Assembly: GCA_028554795.2 (NCBI GenBank)
Contig: CM068839.1
Location: 45,462,940-45,526,939 of the forward strand
DNA: 64,000 bases
Reading direction: 5' to 3'
Origin: Sinohyriopsis cumingii
Lineage: Eukaryota > Mollusca > Bivalvia > Unionida > Unionidae
Positions 1 through 7,765 of the stretch are shown piece by piece (the first letter of the stretch is position 1; each line of letters opens with the position of its first letter). The notes beneath the pieces are model-generated. The model was not told the DNA's origin. It did no database searches and worked only from the letters and a program-made list of their open reading frames with translations. The position numbers were made by a program, and so were the translations under genes.

Positions 1-212
1 TTAAGTACATCATAACATCGCTGATCATCAACGGATGGTGCTACTAAATACAACTTATCCCATTTCAACCATCTCATTATCAGATTAAGTAATAATTGCG
101 TCTTACCCGATCCAGATGGTCCTATGATAATCATTCTGATGGAGTTCGGTAGCGCAGGATGATGCTTAACTGGCTCTCGCTGCCGAGTTGCTGAGAAATC
201 AATTATATCCAT
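1..212 (-). CDS. Genome-packaging ATPase (A32/FtsK-HerA-like), N-terminal part only
   Basis: The minus-strand frame starts at 212 (MDIIDFSATRQ) and runs off the left edge after about 70 codons. A P-loop (GPSGSGKTQ) sits near residues 31 to 39, followed by a hydrophobic helix and a strand (KLYLVAPS). This matches the start of the Polinton packaging ATPase, which in the family pumps genome DNA into the capsid. Only 12 bp separate its start codon from that of the divergent phospholipase gene. The identification rests on the P-loop, the short N-terminal leader and the Polinton context; the Walker B motif is not in view. Confidence 0.8.
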   Translation of the reverse strand, partial: MDIIDFSATRQREPVKHHPALPNSIRMIIIGPSGSGKTQLLLNLIMRWLKWDKLYLVAPSVDDQRCYDVL

Positions 213-224
213 ATATATTATAAC
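213..224. promoter_or_regulatory. 12-bp divergent promoter/leader between ATPase and PLA2 starts
   Basis: The two divergent start codons are separated only by ATATATTATAAC. This AT-rich sequence reads TATA-like on both strands, and similar TATA/TATAATA tracts sit directly before most ATGs of this element. The role as a shared promoter is inference; transcription could also begin inside the opposing reading frame. Confidence 0.4.
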
Positions 225-725
225 ATGAATTTATATTGTTTACGCTGTAAAGTTAAAACTCCAACTATTGATTTAGCTACAGTTACAACAAAAAATAAAA
301 AAATAGCGTACGGTGGAAAATGTTCTGTATGCTGTAGAAAGAAATTTTCATTTTTACCTAATAAACGCGGTGGTGATATTGCTAATTTGATGTCAAAGTT
401 TCCAGGTGCTCCATGGGCTAAATACAGTGGGGAAAAACATCTACCAGGATATAATTATTGCGGTCCTGGTACCAGACTTGATATCAGGATCGATAATCAA
501 GATCAACCAAAACCAGGCGAGGAACCAATAAATGCTATTGATCGAGCTTGTCATGCTCATGATGTAGCTTATAAAAGTCAAAATCTACAAGATAGGCATA
601 TTGCAGATGTAAAATTAATTCATTCATTAAATTCTATAAAAAATAAAAATATTAGAGAATCATTAGCTAATTGGTTAGTAAGATCCTCGATGAAAGGTAA
701 ATTAGCGATTGGGGCTGGTAATTAA
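225..725 (+). CDS. Phospholipase A2-domain virion protein (parvovirus VP1-type)
   Basis: The 166-aa protein has an N-terminal Cys-pair region (C5xxC8 and C33xxC36) and then a secreted-PLA2-like core. The core has a calcium-loop motif YCGPGT at about 78 to 83, an acidic/Cys segment (D106, C109) and the catalytic-type His-Asp pair H112-D113 within HAHDVAY. In parvoviruses such a domain breaches the endosomal membrane during entry, and similar proteins occur in Polinton-like elements. A role in entry is inferred from those families. The stop is 2 bp before the integrase start, which suggests co-transcription. There is no signal peptide, as expected for a virion-borne enzyme. Confidence 0.85.
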   Translation: MNLYCLRCKVKTPTIDLATVTTKNKKIAYGGKCSVCCRKKFSFLPNKRGGDIANLMSKFPGAPWAKYSGEKHLPGYNYCGPGTRLDIRIDNQDQPKPGEEPINAIDRACHAHDVAYKSQNLQDRHIADVKLIHSLNSIKNKNIRESLANWLVRSSMKGKLAIGAGN

Positions 726-727
726 TA

Positions 728-1714
728 ATGGAATCAATTTATTATTCACCGAGAGGATACTGGAGAGGCAAAGCAGCAATTGGTAAACTCGCTGATGCAG
801 CATCGGTTAAACATTCTACTGCTAAAACGTGGTTATCTAAACAAGCAATATGGCAAATTTATCTACCACGTCCTAAACAAATTCAGTACTCGTATTTCGA
901 TGTCAGTGTTCCTAATGAAGTTCATCAAGCTGATATTCTGTTTTTACCACATGATACTGTACGTGGAAAAACGTACAAATACGCGCTAACCGTAGTTGAT
1001 GTTGCAAGTAGATATAAAGAAGCAGAGCCGCTATCGGCGAAAACATCATCTGAAGTAGCTGATTCGTTTGAACGAATTTATCAACGAGGACTTGGACCAC
1101 AAGGTGGTCTACGATGGCCACAGCTACTACAGGTTGATCCTGGTAAGGAATTTCTTGGTCCAGTATCATCGTTGATGAAACAACATAATACCAAAATACG
1201 ACGAGGTCATACTGCAATTCACCGTGATCAAGCAATTGTTGAGCGATTTAATCGAACACTTGCTGAATGGTTATTTGGATATCAATACGCGAGGGAATTT
1301 ATTCAGGATAAGAGATCTCGTGAATGGGTTGCAAGATTACCAATCGTGATAGCTGCATTAAATAATGAGATCACACGAACAACCAACATGAAACCCATTA
1401 GCGCGGTCACAAAAAAAAATATACCAACACAACGGAAAGATGCTGGAAAACAAAAAATATTAGGTGATGTTACAGTCAGATATTTATATGAGCCTGGTGA
1501 ACTTGAAGGTGGTAGCGCGAGAGCAACTGATCCTATTTGGAGTGTTACCACACACAAAATATCTACCGTGACAAGATCCACTGGAAGAAATGTAGGCGTT
1601 TCCAGACCTGCAATCTACAGATTAGATTCTGCTGCTCCTCAACGTGGATTTACACGTGAACAACTACAAATAATTCCCGCGGATACACAACTACCACCGC
1701 GATCACTCCGGTGA
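728..1714 (+). CDS. Polinton integrase (retroviral rve DDE family)
   Basis: The 328-aa protein matches the classic Polinton integrase layout. An N-terminal region with YYSPRGYWRG and a helix-turn-helix-like segment (about 5 to 45) is followed by the rve catalytic core with D69 (HQAD), D137 (QVDPGKEF) and E172 (VERFNRT). The 35-residue D to E spacing is the D,D-35-E pattern. The C-terminal part (about 245 to 325) has the VRYLYEPGELEGG block and a basic SH3/chromo-like tail. It joins element ends to host DNA. It directly follows the PLA2 gene and converges with the polymerase gene only about 10 bp downstream. Confidence 0.95.
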   Translation: MESIYYSPRGYWRGKAAIGKLADAASVKHSTAKTWLSKQAIWQIYLPRPKQIQYSYFDVSVPNEVHQADILFLPHDTVRGKTYKYALTVVDVASRYKEAEPLSAKTSSEVADSFERIYQRGLGPQGGLRWPQLLQVDPGKEFLGPVSSLMKQHNTKIRRGHTAIHRDQAIVERFNRTLAEWLFGYQYAREFIQDKRSREWVARLPIVIAALNNEITRTTNMKPISAVTKKNIPTQRKDAGKQKILGDVTVRYLYEPGELEGGSARATDPIWSVTTHKISTVTRSTGRNVGVSRPAIYRLDSAAPQRGFTREQLQIIPADTQLPPRSLR

Positions 1715-1724
1715 TTTCGATCAC

Positions 1725-4700
1725 TTAACTAGCACCTCTACGTCGATTACACTCAAGACAGGTTAACATGGTATTGTCTCGTGTATGACCGCGACTATTA
1801 TCTTTTCTATCTACGGTGAATTGTCTTGAATCATTACTCGAATACCGCCATAACATTATACAATTACAACTTGCGCAATGATTGTTCTGCAGCTGTTTTA
1901 ACTCAATAATAAATTCAACATCAAGATCAAAGTCACGTTTATTTTTTTTGTCAGATTGTTTGTATCCGATTAATTTTTTTCTTATTATATCATCATCGAT
2001 GATGTTAAATTTATCAACGATTTCAGGAATTATGATTCTACGTAATTGAGATATATTTCTGACCCTCGATACCGCTAAATAAACTAAATTTGACCACTCG
2101 ATGTGATCGTCTACAATCCAGACTCGTGTATCAGAAATAGTTAATCCCTGAGACGAGTGGATTGTCATGGCGTATCCCAACACCCATGGAGATTTGTCAG
2201 CGTGTAATGCATCTTCGACCACACTGATATCAACGGCGACAATATCATTTAATACGAGAATCTGTTTCCTTGACTCTGTCTGTCCTGGAATATCAACATT
2301 AATATTCTGTTTTCGTGTATCTGATGGTCTATAACACAACGGTACGGGTAGTTCTGAATATTGTTCTTTATGCAGTTGAAATAACTGTTGTTGTAAAGCG
2401 TCTCTGATTATCTTTCTACTTGCTACGATCAAATCGTTGGGTCTCCATGAGTTCAAAAAATCACTCATTGATGTCTCTGAGATCACTCCACGTAATATTT
2501 CGCACTGAATTTTGTTTGATTGTAATCTGATTAATTTTTTAAACTCTTTCAAATTTGCATCATGATCATCATCTATTTCTTCGTAATAATCAACGAAATT
2601 TTTTAACCAATCATGTGGAGATGGTCCAACAAAGGGCGGAGGTTGACCATGATCGCCACACATTATTATGGCGGTATTTTTCGTCAACAACCAATCAAGA
2701 AACATTTTTAATGTATCTAATGAGACCGTGCATATCTCATCCCAAATAATTATTTTAGGTATATATTTTTCCCCCATCCGTTGAGGAGTCCATGTATCCC
2801 CGCGCCACCGAAAGAAACTATGATACGTGCACGATTGTACTTGCCGCTGTTTCATCTCACGTGCAAGTCTATGTGTGGGTGTCAGCACGATTATATCTGA
2901 ATTTCTAAAAACATTAATCGTTCGAGTTGTTTTGCCGCATCCACCAGGTCCATTGAGATATACTGTCTTATATCTGGTTATTGGATCACTCAACGATGGT
3001 GCTTTCGACATTTCTGATATTTTATTACCCTCACGATAAACATCTCTCACTGGAACATCTGCTGATTCTGTGTAATTGTGTAATAGTTCCTTTTTTATTC
3101 TCCACGAACCCCATCGTTCATCATTACTTGTAAATTTCATAACAGGTTCTAAATATTTACTTGAAATATAAAACGAATCTGTTGCGACTCTGACTGCGGT
3201 CTCAGGAAATCTATTAATCATCGATAATAAATTTATAGAAACATAAGCCAACATGGAAGATCTTAGATGAGTATATTGCGGGGATACGTCATTTATGTAA
3301 CTAACGATCGTACCTAATTTTGTTCCGTCGGATAAATAAACACTCTCTCGATTTACAAATGTATTTTTCGCTGTTGTATCAGCGATTATAAAATCGTACT
3401 CGGCATCATCTAGAATTAATCGTGCGTGATGTCTTTTATAATCATATGCACCACCTTGAGTAAATTTACCTATAATTTTTCTACCGAGATCTTTTGCGGT
3501 TTTGAGTTTATTAGGAATGTCATCCTTAAACTCGCTGATAACTTCAGAATCTGACATGGGCAACCAAACTTTGGTCTGTGCATGATATGATATAATCGCC
3601 TCACTGACCACCAACGATGTCAGTATCGCACAATCTAGCATATATCGCAACAAAACTACAGGTGCCCAACGTTTTTCACAAAAATGTTTGCCAAACCAAA
3701 CATAACAAATCTTGTGAAGATTTTCGTTAAACTCGAACGACTCAATACAGGCGAATCCAGTCAGATCAAAATCAGGTAATGGTCCATTAATTGCCACTCG
3801 CGTCATCTCGTTTGTAGGGTGACCAAATCTTTCAAAGTACGTAGAACAATCTCCGTATCCCAGAAAACTTCCTGGATAACATGCAACCATATCAACCGAA
3901 ATAACATCATTGTAATTGTATTTGGTATTCCATAATCCGCCATGTCCATATTCGACGCAACTTGCGCGTACGTCCTCGAGTAAATCAAATCGTGTTGGTT
4001 TCCATGAATTTCTTTCTCTGGCGAAATGAGCCGCAACAGATGGAACGGTAAAACAATTAGTTAGTAATTTGTCAGTATTTTCCGCGTGCTTGCACTGTAA
4101 AAACGTTGCAAGATTTTTCATCTCGTCATGGAGGGATTCTGTGCGATATATTTCACCGTTCGGTTTGACAAACTGATCAAATTCACCCTCCTCATTACTT
4201 TTGAATAACCATACCGATACAGGATCGGTTTTACTTATTTCGTTGATAAAATCAAACATACTCATATCTGCCACAGATAATTCTGTGGGGTAAAATCTAA
4301 CAGTTCGATCACGTGGAAATATTGTTACCGCGTTAGTCCATGCGTGCGCGTTATGATCGATAATATTTATTGGAGCTCCTTTCGATTTATATTTCGACTG
4401 GTACAGTACTTCTCCCGTTATTGTCGCCACAGTTATTGGAAATTTTAATATTTTTCCTAACTCAGCAACATCTTTTATTGTAGCACCGGTGTCCTTAACT
4501 GAATCAGCCCACGAGTTTATTTTTTCACGCCTTAAATCAGTTAATCCATTTCCACGCATCGCGTTTGTAAAGTGTTCTATTACTCGTTCAGCTACACAAT
4601 TTAGCCTTGACAAGGTCAAGGATGATAATTTCATCGGCGCTAGTTTATCAACGTTGGGTTTTTTATTTATCTCATAAATTCCATAAATAACCGCCGTTAC

Positions 4701-5153
4701 AGGATATGCTCGTTCATAATACGGTTTATCAATACCAGTCAATAGACCCGGTCTGGAATTTTTACTTAATATGATAGTTTTATTATTACCAAGGACAGGA
4801 TCATATTTGTCACGGATAATCCAACTATCTGTTTCTGTTAATACAATAAATTTTACTCTGAAGAAATATTTTTGATTGCCCTCGTATTCAGCGATGTAGT
4901 TAATGATAGTTGCCGCTCGCTTGTCGTTCATTGTGGCGTCCGTGACAAAGTCAGTGCGTATAATCTTGAACGTTGACCATGTATGAGATGCACCATCCGT
5001 GTAAAATTCTTTCTTGGCGTCGTGAATTTTCGAGATCAAACTTTTATTTTTCGGATCAACCAGATCTCGTACTGGCAAGTCAGAAGATAATCTGTCAAGG
5101 TTGAATTTATACTTAACAGGCCTAGTTTGGGATAATCTCTCAAACTCGTTCAT
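1725..5153 (-). CDS. Protein-primed-type DNA polymerase B fused to Pif1-like helicase and C-terminal HNH-like domain
   Basis: The protein is about 1142 aa if started at the MNEFERLSQ methionine (5153). A longer frame reaches 5210 but would overlap the next gene's start. Polymerase motifs are visible: motif A (VDMVACYPGS, about 420), a motif-B-like KIIGKFTQGG (about 559) and motif C (ATDSFY, about 657). A superfamily 1 helicase of Pif1/RecD type follows: Walker A GPGGCGKTT (about 735), Walker B IIWDE (about 802), GDHGQPPPF (motif III), TIHSSQG (about 997) and AVSRVR (about 1027). The last 50 residues form a Cys-pair/HNH-like module (CASC, DRKDNSRGH, CLECN). The polymerase is expected to replicate the element. 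The helicase fusion suggests strand unwinding in cis, which is inference. Confidence 0.92.
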   Translation of the reverse strand: MNEFERLSQTRPVKYKFNLDRLSSDLPVRDLVDPKNKSLISKIHDAKKEFYTDGASHTWSTFKIIRTDFVTDATMNDKRAATIINYIAEYEGNQKYFFRVKFIVLTETDSWIIRDKYDPVLGNNKTIILSKNSRPGLLTGIDKPYYERAYPVTAVIYGIYEINKKPNVDKLAPMKLSSLTLSRLNCVAERVIEHFTNAMRGNGLTDLRREKINSWADSVKDTGATIKDVAELGKILKFPITVATITGEVLYQSKYKSKGAPINIIDHNAHAWTNAVTIFPRDRTVRFYPTELSVADMSMFDFINEISKTDPVSVWLFKSNEEGEFDQFVKPNGEIYRTESLHDEMKNLATFLQCKHAENTDKLLTNCFTVPSVAAHFARERNSWKPTRFDLLEDVRASCVEYGHGGLWNTKYNYNDVISVDMVACYPGSFLGYGDCSTYFERFGHPTNEMTRVAINGPLPDFDLTGFACIESFEFNENLHKICYVWFGKHFCEKRWAPVVLLRYMLDCAILTSLVVSEAIISYHAQTKVWLPMSDSEVISEFKDDIPNKLKTAKDLGRKIIGKFTQGGAYDYKRHHARLILDDAEYDFIIADTTAKNTFVNRESVYLSDGTKLGTIVSYINDVSPQYTHLRSSMLAYVSINLLSMINRFPETAVRVATDSFYISSKYLEPVMKFTSNDERWGSWRIKKELLHNYTESADVPVRDVYREGNKISEMSKAPSLSDPITRYKTVYLNGPGGCGKTTRTINVFRNSDIIVLTPTHRLAREMKQRQVQSCTYHSFFRWRGDTWTPQRMGEKYIPKIIIWDEICTVSLDTLKMFLDWLLTKNTAIIMCGDHGQPPPFVGPSPHDWLKNFVDYYEEIDDDHDANLKEFKKLIRLQSNKIQCEILRGVISETSMSDFLNSWRPNDLIVASRKIIRDALQQQLFQLHKEQYSELPVPLCYRPSDTRKQNINVDIPGQTESRKQILVLNDIVAVDISVVEDALHADKSPWVLGYAMTIHSSQGLTISDTRVWIVDDHIEWSNLVYLAVSRVRNISQLRRIIIPEIVDKFNIIDDDIIRKKLIGYKQSDKKNKRDFDLDVEFIIELKQLQNNHCASCNCIMLWRYSSNDSRQFTVDRKDNSRGHTRDNTMLTCLECNRRRGAS

Positions 5154-5201
5154 ATAATTAAAACAAATATTTAAATAAAGAAAATTATATATATATACAC
5201 A

Positions 5202-5501
5202 ATGTCCCAATGTAGATGGTTGATGATCGGCTCAGTAAATCGATGCAACAAATCCTGTAGAAAGGAATTTTGTTGGATGCACTCACAAAACATACGACGA
5301 GGAAGTCTAGGACCAATACCATGTCTACGGTGTGGTATTGGAGTACGTGGAAAGACAGAATTATGTGGAAAGTGTGGCGGGAAACGGTTCAGAGAGCTCA
5401 AAAGATATTATGACAAAAAAAATAATAGCGGTGAAAACGCTATAAAATCCGTGGAGGATTATATATCAAGATTTCAGACAAACAATGATTTAAACATATA
5501 A
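5202..5501 (+). CDS. Small Cys-rich putative zinc-binding protein
   Basis: This 99-aa basic protein has several Cys/His groups (CRW, CNKSC, CWMH, CLRC, CGKCGG) consistent with one or two zinc-binding knuckles, then a charged tail (KRYYDKKNNS). I do not recognise a named family. Its start lies 48 bp from the divergent polymerase start, and its stop is 10 bp before the HNH gene, so it may be co-transcribed with that gene. Possible roles are DNA or RNA binding or transcription control; this is inference. Confidence 0.6.
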   Translation: MSQCRWLMIGSVNRCNKSCRKEFCWMHSQNIRRGSLGPIPCLRCGIGVRGKTELCGKCGGKRFRELKRYYDKKNNSGENAIKSVEDYISRFQTNNDLNI

Positions 5502-5511
5502 TATTATTATA

Positions 5512-6009
5512 ATGGAGCAAAATATATTTGTCCCACATCCTGTCATAACAAACTATGAATCAAATATTAATGGTGTCATCAGACACTGCAAGTTAAAAAA
5601 ACCAGTTGGTTATGTTTCTAATACTGGCTATCTTAGATTTGTAGTTGGAAAGAAAAATTATCATTGTCATCGTTTCACATACGAGTGTCACAGGGGTTTG
5701 ATCAAAGACGGTCTTGTTATTGATCATATTGACGGGGACACTCAAAATAACTCCCTACACAACCTTCGTGTTGTCACTCGAAGCGTGAACTCTGCATGTG
5801 GTAATACAGGAAGATGCAAGACAATCGGAAAGAGGGCGGTAATTTCTACAAACATAGAAACCGGTGAAGAAATTATGTTTCAGTCTATGAACGCTGCTGC
5901 GACATATTTTGATATTGACTCGCGTGTGGTAAAATACGTCGCAGATAATATAACCAGATCTACTTTCTCGAAAAAATATAAACAGAAAATTACATTTCAG
6001 TATCAATAA
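5512..6009 (+). CDS. Free-standing HNH homing-type endonuclease
   Basis: The 165-aa protein contains an HNH_3-type core around residues 50 to 90: CHRFTYECH, then VIDHIDGDTQNNS with His72 and Asn79/80, then LHNLRVVT. The C-terminal part (about 120 to 150, SMNAAATYFDIDSRVVKYV) looks like a NUMOD-type DNA-binding helix-turn-helix. Such enzymes are common in phages and large DNA viruses and usually act as selfish or anti-competitor nucleases. The gene is preceded by TATTATTATAATG, resembling other starts of the element. Its function here is unknown. Confidence 0.85.
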   Translation: MEQNIFVPHPVITNYESNINGVIRHCKLKKPVGYVSNTGYLRFVVGKKNYHCHRFTYECHRGLIKDGLVIDHIDGDTQNNSLHNLRVVTRSVNSACGNTGRCKTIGKRAVISTNIETGEEIMFQSMNAAATYFDIDSRVVKYVADNITRSTFSKKYKQKITFQYQ

Positions 6010-6067
6010 CTATCATCACCACATTATTAACTATCATCACCACATTATTAACTATCATCACCACATT
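6008..6067. repeat. Short tandem repeat, 21-bp period, about 2.8 copies
   Basis: The unit ACTATCATCACCACATTATT(A) repeats immediately after the HNH stop codon. It begins the 1.75-kb gene-free stretch of the virus-like element. Confidence 0.9.
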
Positions 6068-6441
6068 GAATTAATCTTTTTAATTTATGTCACAGTAGGT
6101 CCTCCATACACTACTGAATTTTTGATTTAAGGGGAGATTACTTTGTAATATATAATTTTCTTCGTAGATGGTTGGTTTTTTATGATCGTAATTAGTCAGT
6201 TTAACTAATTACATCGTAACTAATTACATCGTAACTAATTACTCGTAGAAGTATTATTTATGTTTTTTAAATATTTCCCCATCATACAACACATGATCCG
6301 TAGGAAGCTGTGTGTAAACAGAAACCGTTTGTCATTGTAATTGACCTGCAGTTGTGTGTTCACTGAACTTACACTCTGGAAAGTTCTTTGACTGGTGCAT
6401 TAATGCTACTGTTATTATTGATTTTCGGTCTGCTTAGGAAA
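6068..6441. other. Gene-free AT-rich spacer inside the Polinton
   Basis: No coding frame is supported. It contains three copies of a 15-bp repeat (TAACTAATTACATCG) near 6204 to 6243. I see nothing else in it. Confidence 0.6.
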
Positions 6442-6835
6442 CCAGCTACAAATACAGAAACTATTATTCAGAAACTGTTATAAATACAGAAACTGTTATT
6501 ATCCAGAAACTGTTATAAATACAGAAACTGTTATTATCCAGAAACTGTTATAAATACAGAAACTGTTATTATTCAGAAACTGTTATTATTCAGAAACTGT
6601 TATAAATACAGAAACTGTTATAAATACAGAAACTGTTATTATTCAGAAACTGTTATAAATACAGAAACTGTTATTATTCAGAAACTGTTATAAATACAGA
6701 AACTGTTATAAATACAGAAACTGTTATAAATACAGAAACTGTTATTATTCAGAAACTGTTATAAATACAGAAACTGTTATAAATACAGAAACTGTTAAAT
6801 ACAGAAACCGTTATTATTCAGAAACCGCTGTTTAC
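6442..6835. repeat. Compound tandem repeat of 17- and 18-bp units inside the Polinton
   Basis: Two related units alternate irregularly: ATAAATACAGAAACTGTT and ATTATTCAGAAACTGTT. They share the core CAGAAACTGTT, which is itself close to palindromic (AACAGTTTCTG on the other strand). More than 20 copies of the core occur. The block ends with the variant core CAGAAACCG. Confidence 0.92.
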
Positions 6836-6904
6836 TGTAAATATTGGTTCCTTAGCTATATAGCTAGCTATATATTAACTTCCGAAACATATGTTCGTAA
6901 CAAT

Positions 6905-6975
6905 GTTTGATAGCTCGATCAGTATGGTATTGGACTGTGGCGCTCGCGGTCCAGGATCGAATCCCCATGGCTGAC
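6905..6975 (+). other. tRNA-like segment with A-box- and B-box-like motifs
   Basis: TAGCTCGATCAG (6911 to 6922) resembles a Pol III A box and GGATCGAATCC (6954 to 6964) a B box, with spacing normal for tRNA-derived promoters. An arm GGAC/GTCC lies between them. The acceptor and T stems do not pair well, so this is not a functional tRNA. It could be the head of an old SINE, or an internal Pol III promoter adopted by the element. A five-T run at 7004 to 7008 could end a short transcript. Confidence 0.5.
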
Positions 6976-7092
6976 AATTTGTCGGTGGTGCGCATAATTG
7001 CGATTTTTATAATAGTGGGGGGAACCGCAAGAACCCCTCCGCTCAACAAATTCACAACCACAATATTGACTTGTGGTTGATACATATTTTCG

Positions 7093-7740
7093 TATCACCC
7101 ACTGGATTAATTATTGTGGGTGTGATTTTGCTGAGCGTATATGTTTGTACTGTCCTTAGTTAGTACCGTATTCATAATCTGAGCTCGCTAATACACTCGA
7201 TAGGGGCTCTTCATTCATTGTATATAACCATTTCATTGTATATATCCATTTCATTGTATGTATGTCCGATAAACTTGGTAGATTGCGGTGGCAAGCTACG
7301 AGTTTAATGAGGACTGGGTGCTGTCCTTAGTTAGTGCCGTATTCATAATCTGAGCTCGCTAATACACTCGATAGGGGCTCTTCATTCATTGTATATAACC
7401 ATTTCATTGTATGTATGTCCTCTAAGCTTGGTAGATTGCGGTGGCAAGCTACGAGTTTAATGAGGACTGTGCTGTCCTTAGTTAGTTATATGTTATGTGT
7501 ATACCTCTAAACTTGGTAGATTGCGGTGGCAAGCTACGAGTTTAATGAGGGTTGTGCTGTCCTCCCTCTTGGGCCTCTAGACCGTTGTTTGGCGGGTTAG
7601 GGCTCTCGTAGAGGGAATATTTGCCTAATGAACTTGGTAGATTGCGGTGGCAAGCTACAAGTTCTTGGTTGTGCTGTCCTTGAAACATCCCGACGAACTC
7701 GCTAATACACTCGATAGGTGTTCTAGGGATATTTTTTTTT
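7093..7740 (+). ncRNA. Array of recurring structured hairpins, candidate non-coding RNA locus
   Basis: Hairpin A (35 nt) occurs at 7271-7305, 7424-7458, 7509-7543 and 7630-7664. It has outer arms AAACTTGGTAG/CTACGAGTTT and inner stem TTGC-GGTG-GCAA. Hairpin B (29 nt) occurs at 7181-7209, 7352-7380 and 7695-7723, with arms GAGC/GCTC, inner CTA/TAG and loop ATACACTCGA. A longer stem C lies at 7564-7615 (CCCTCT/AGAGGG), and another stem at 7093-7124. Between copies the stems change compatibly: A4 has GAACTTG/CAAGTTC, B3 has GAAC/GTTC, and A2 has a G-T wobble. GTGCTGTCCT-like boxes recur between hairpins. The strand is chosen because the 3' end has a stem plus T-run; transcription itself is inferred. 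Confidence 0.65.
7687..7740 (+). terminator. Stem plus nine-T tract ending the hairpin array
   Basis: Outer arms ATCCC (7687-7691) and GGGAT (7726-7730) enclose hairpin B3, and the stem is followed by T9 (7732-7740). This would serve as a Pol III terminator, or mark the 3' end of a structured RNA. The role is inferred from sequence alone. Confidence 0.5.
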
Positions 7741-7765
7741 ATTTTAAAGATTTATATATTATATA

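Noticed and set aside
2555-3039. Plus-strand open frames inside the polymerase gene
   Set aside because: Antisense shadows of the polymerase-helicase coding sequence with no recognisable domain. The same applies to small frames opposite the virion genes.
6905-6975. Functional tRNA gene
   Set aside because: The A and B boxes are plausible, but acceptor and T stems do not pair and the anticodon arm is abnormal.
6864-7085. 73-aa minus-strand frame over the tRNA-like segment
   Set aside because: No domain, and it overlaps the tRNA-like and hairpin-rich non-coding stretch.
7140-7740. Hammerhead ribozyme interpretation of the hairpin array
   Set aside because: I could not find the hammerhead core (CUGANGA with GAAA) in the repeats. 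I also could not fit them by eye to HDV-like or twister patterns, although a covariance search was not possible.
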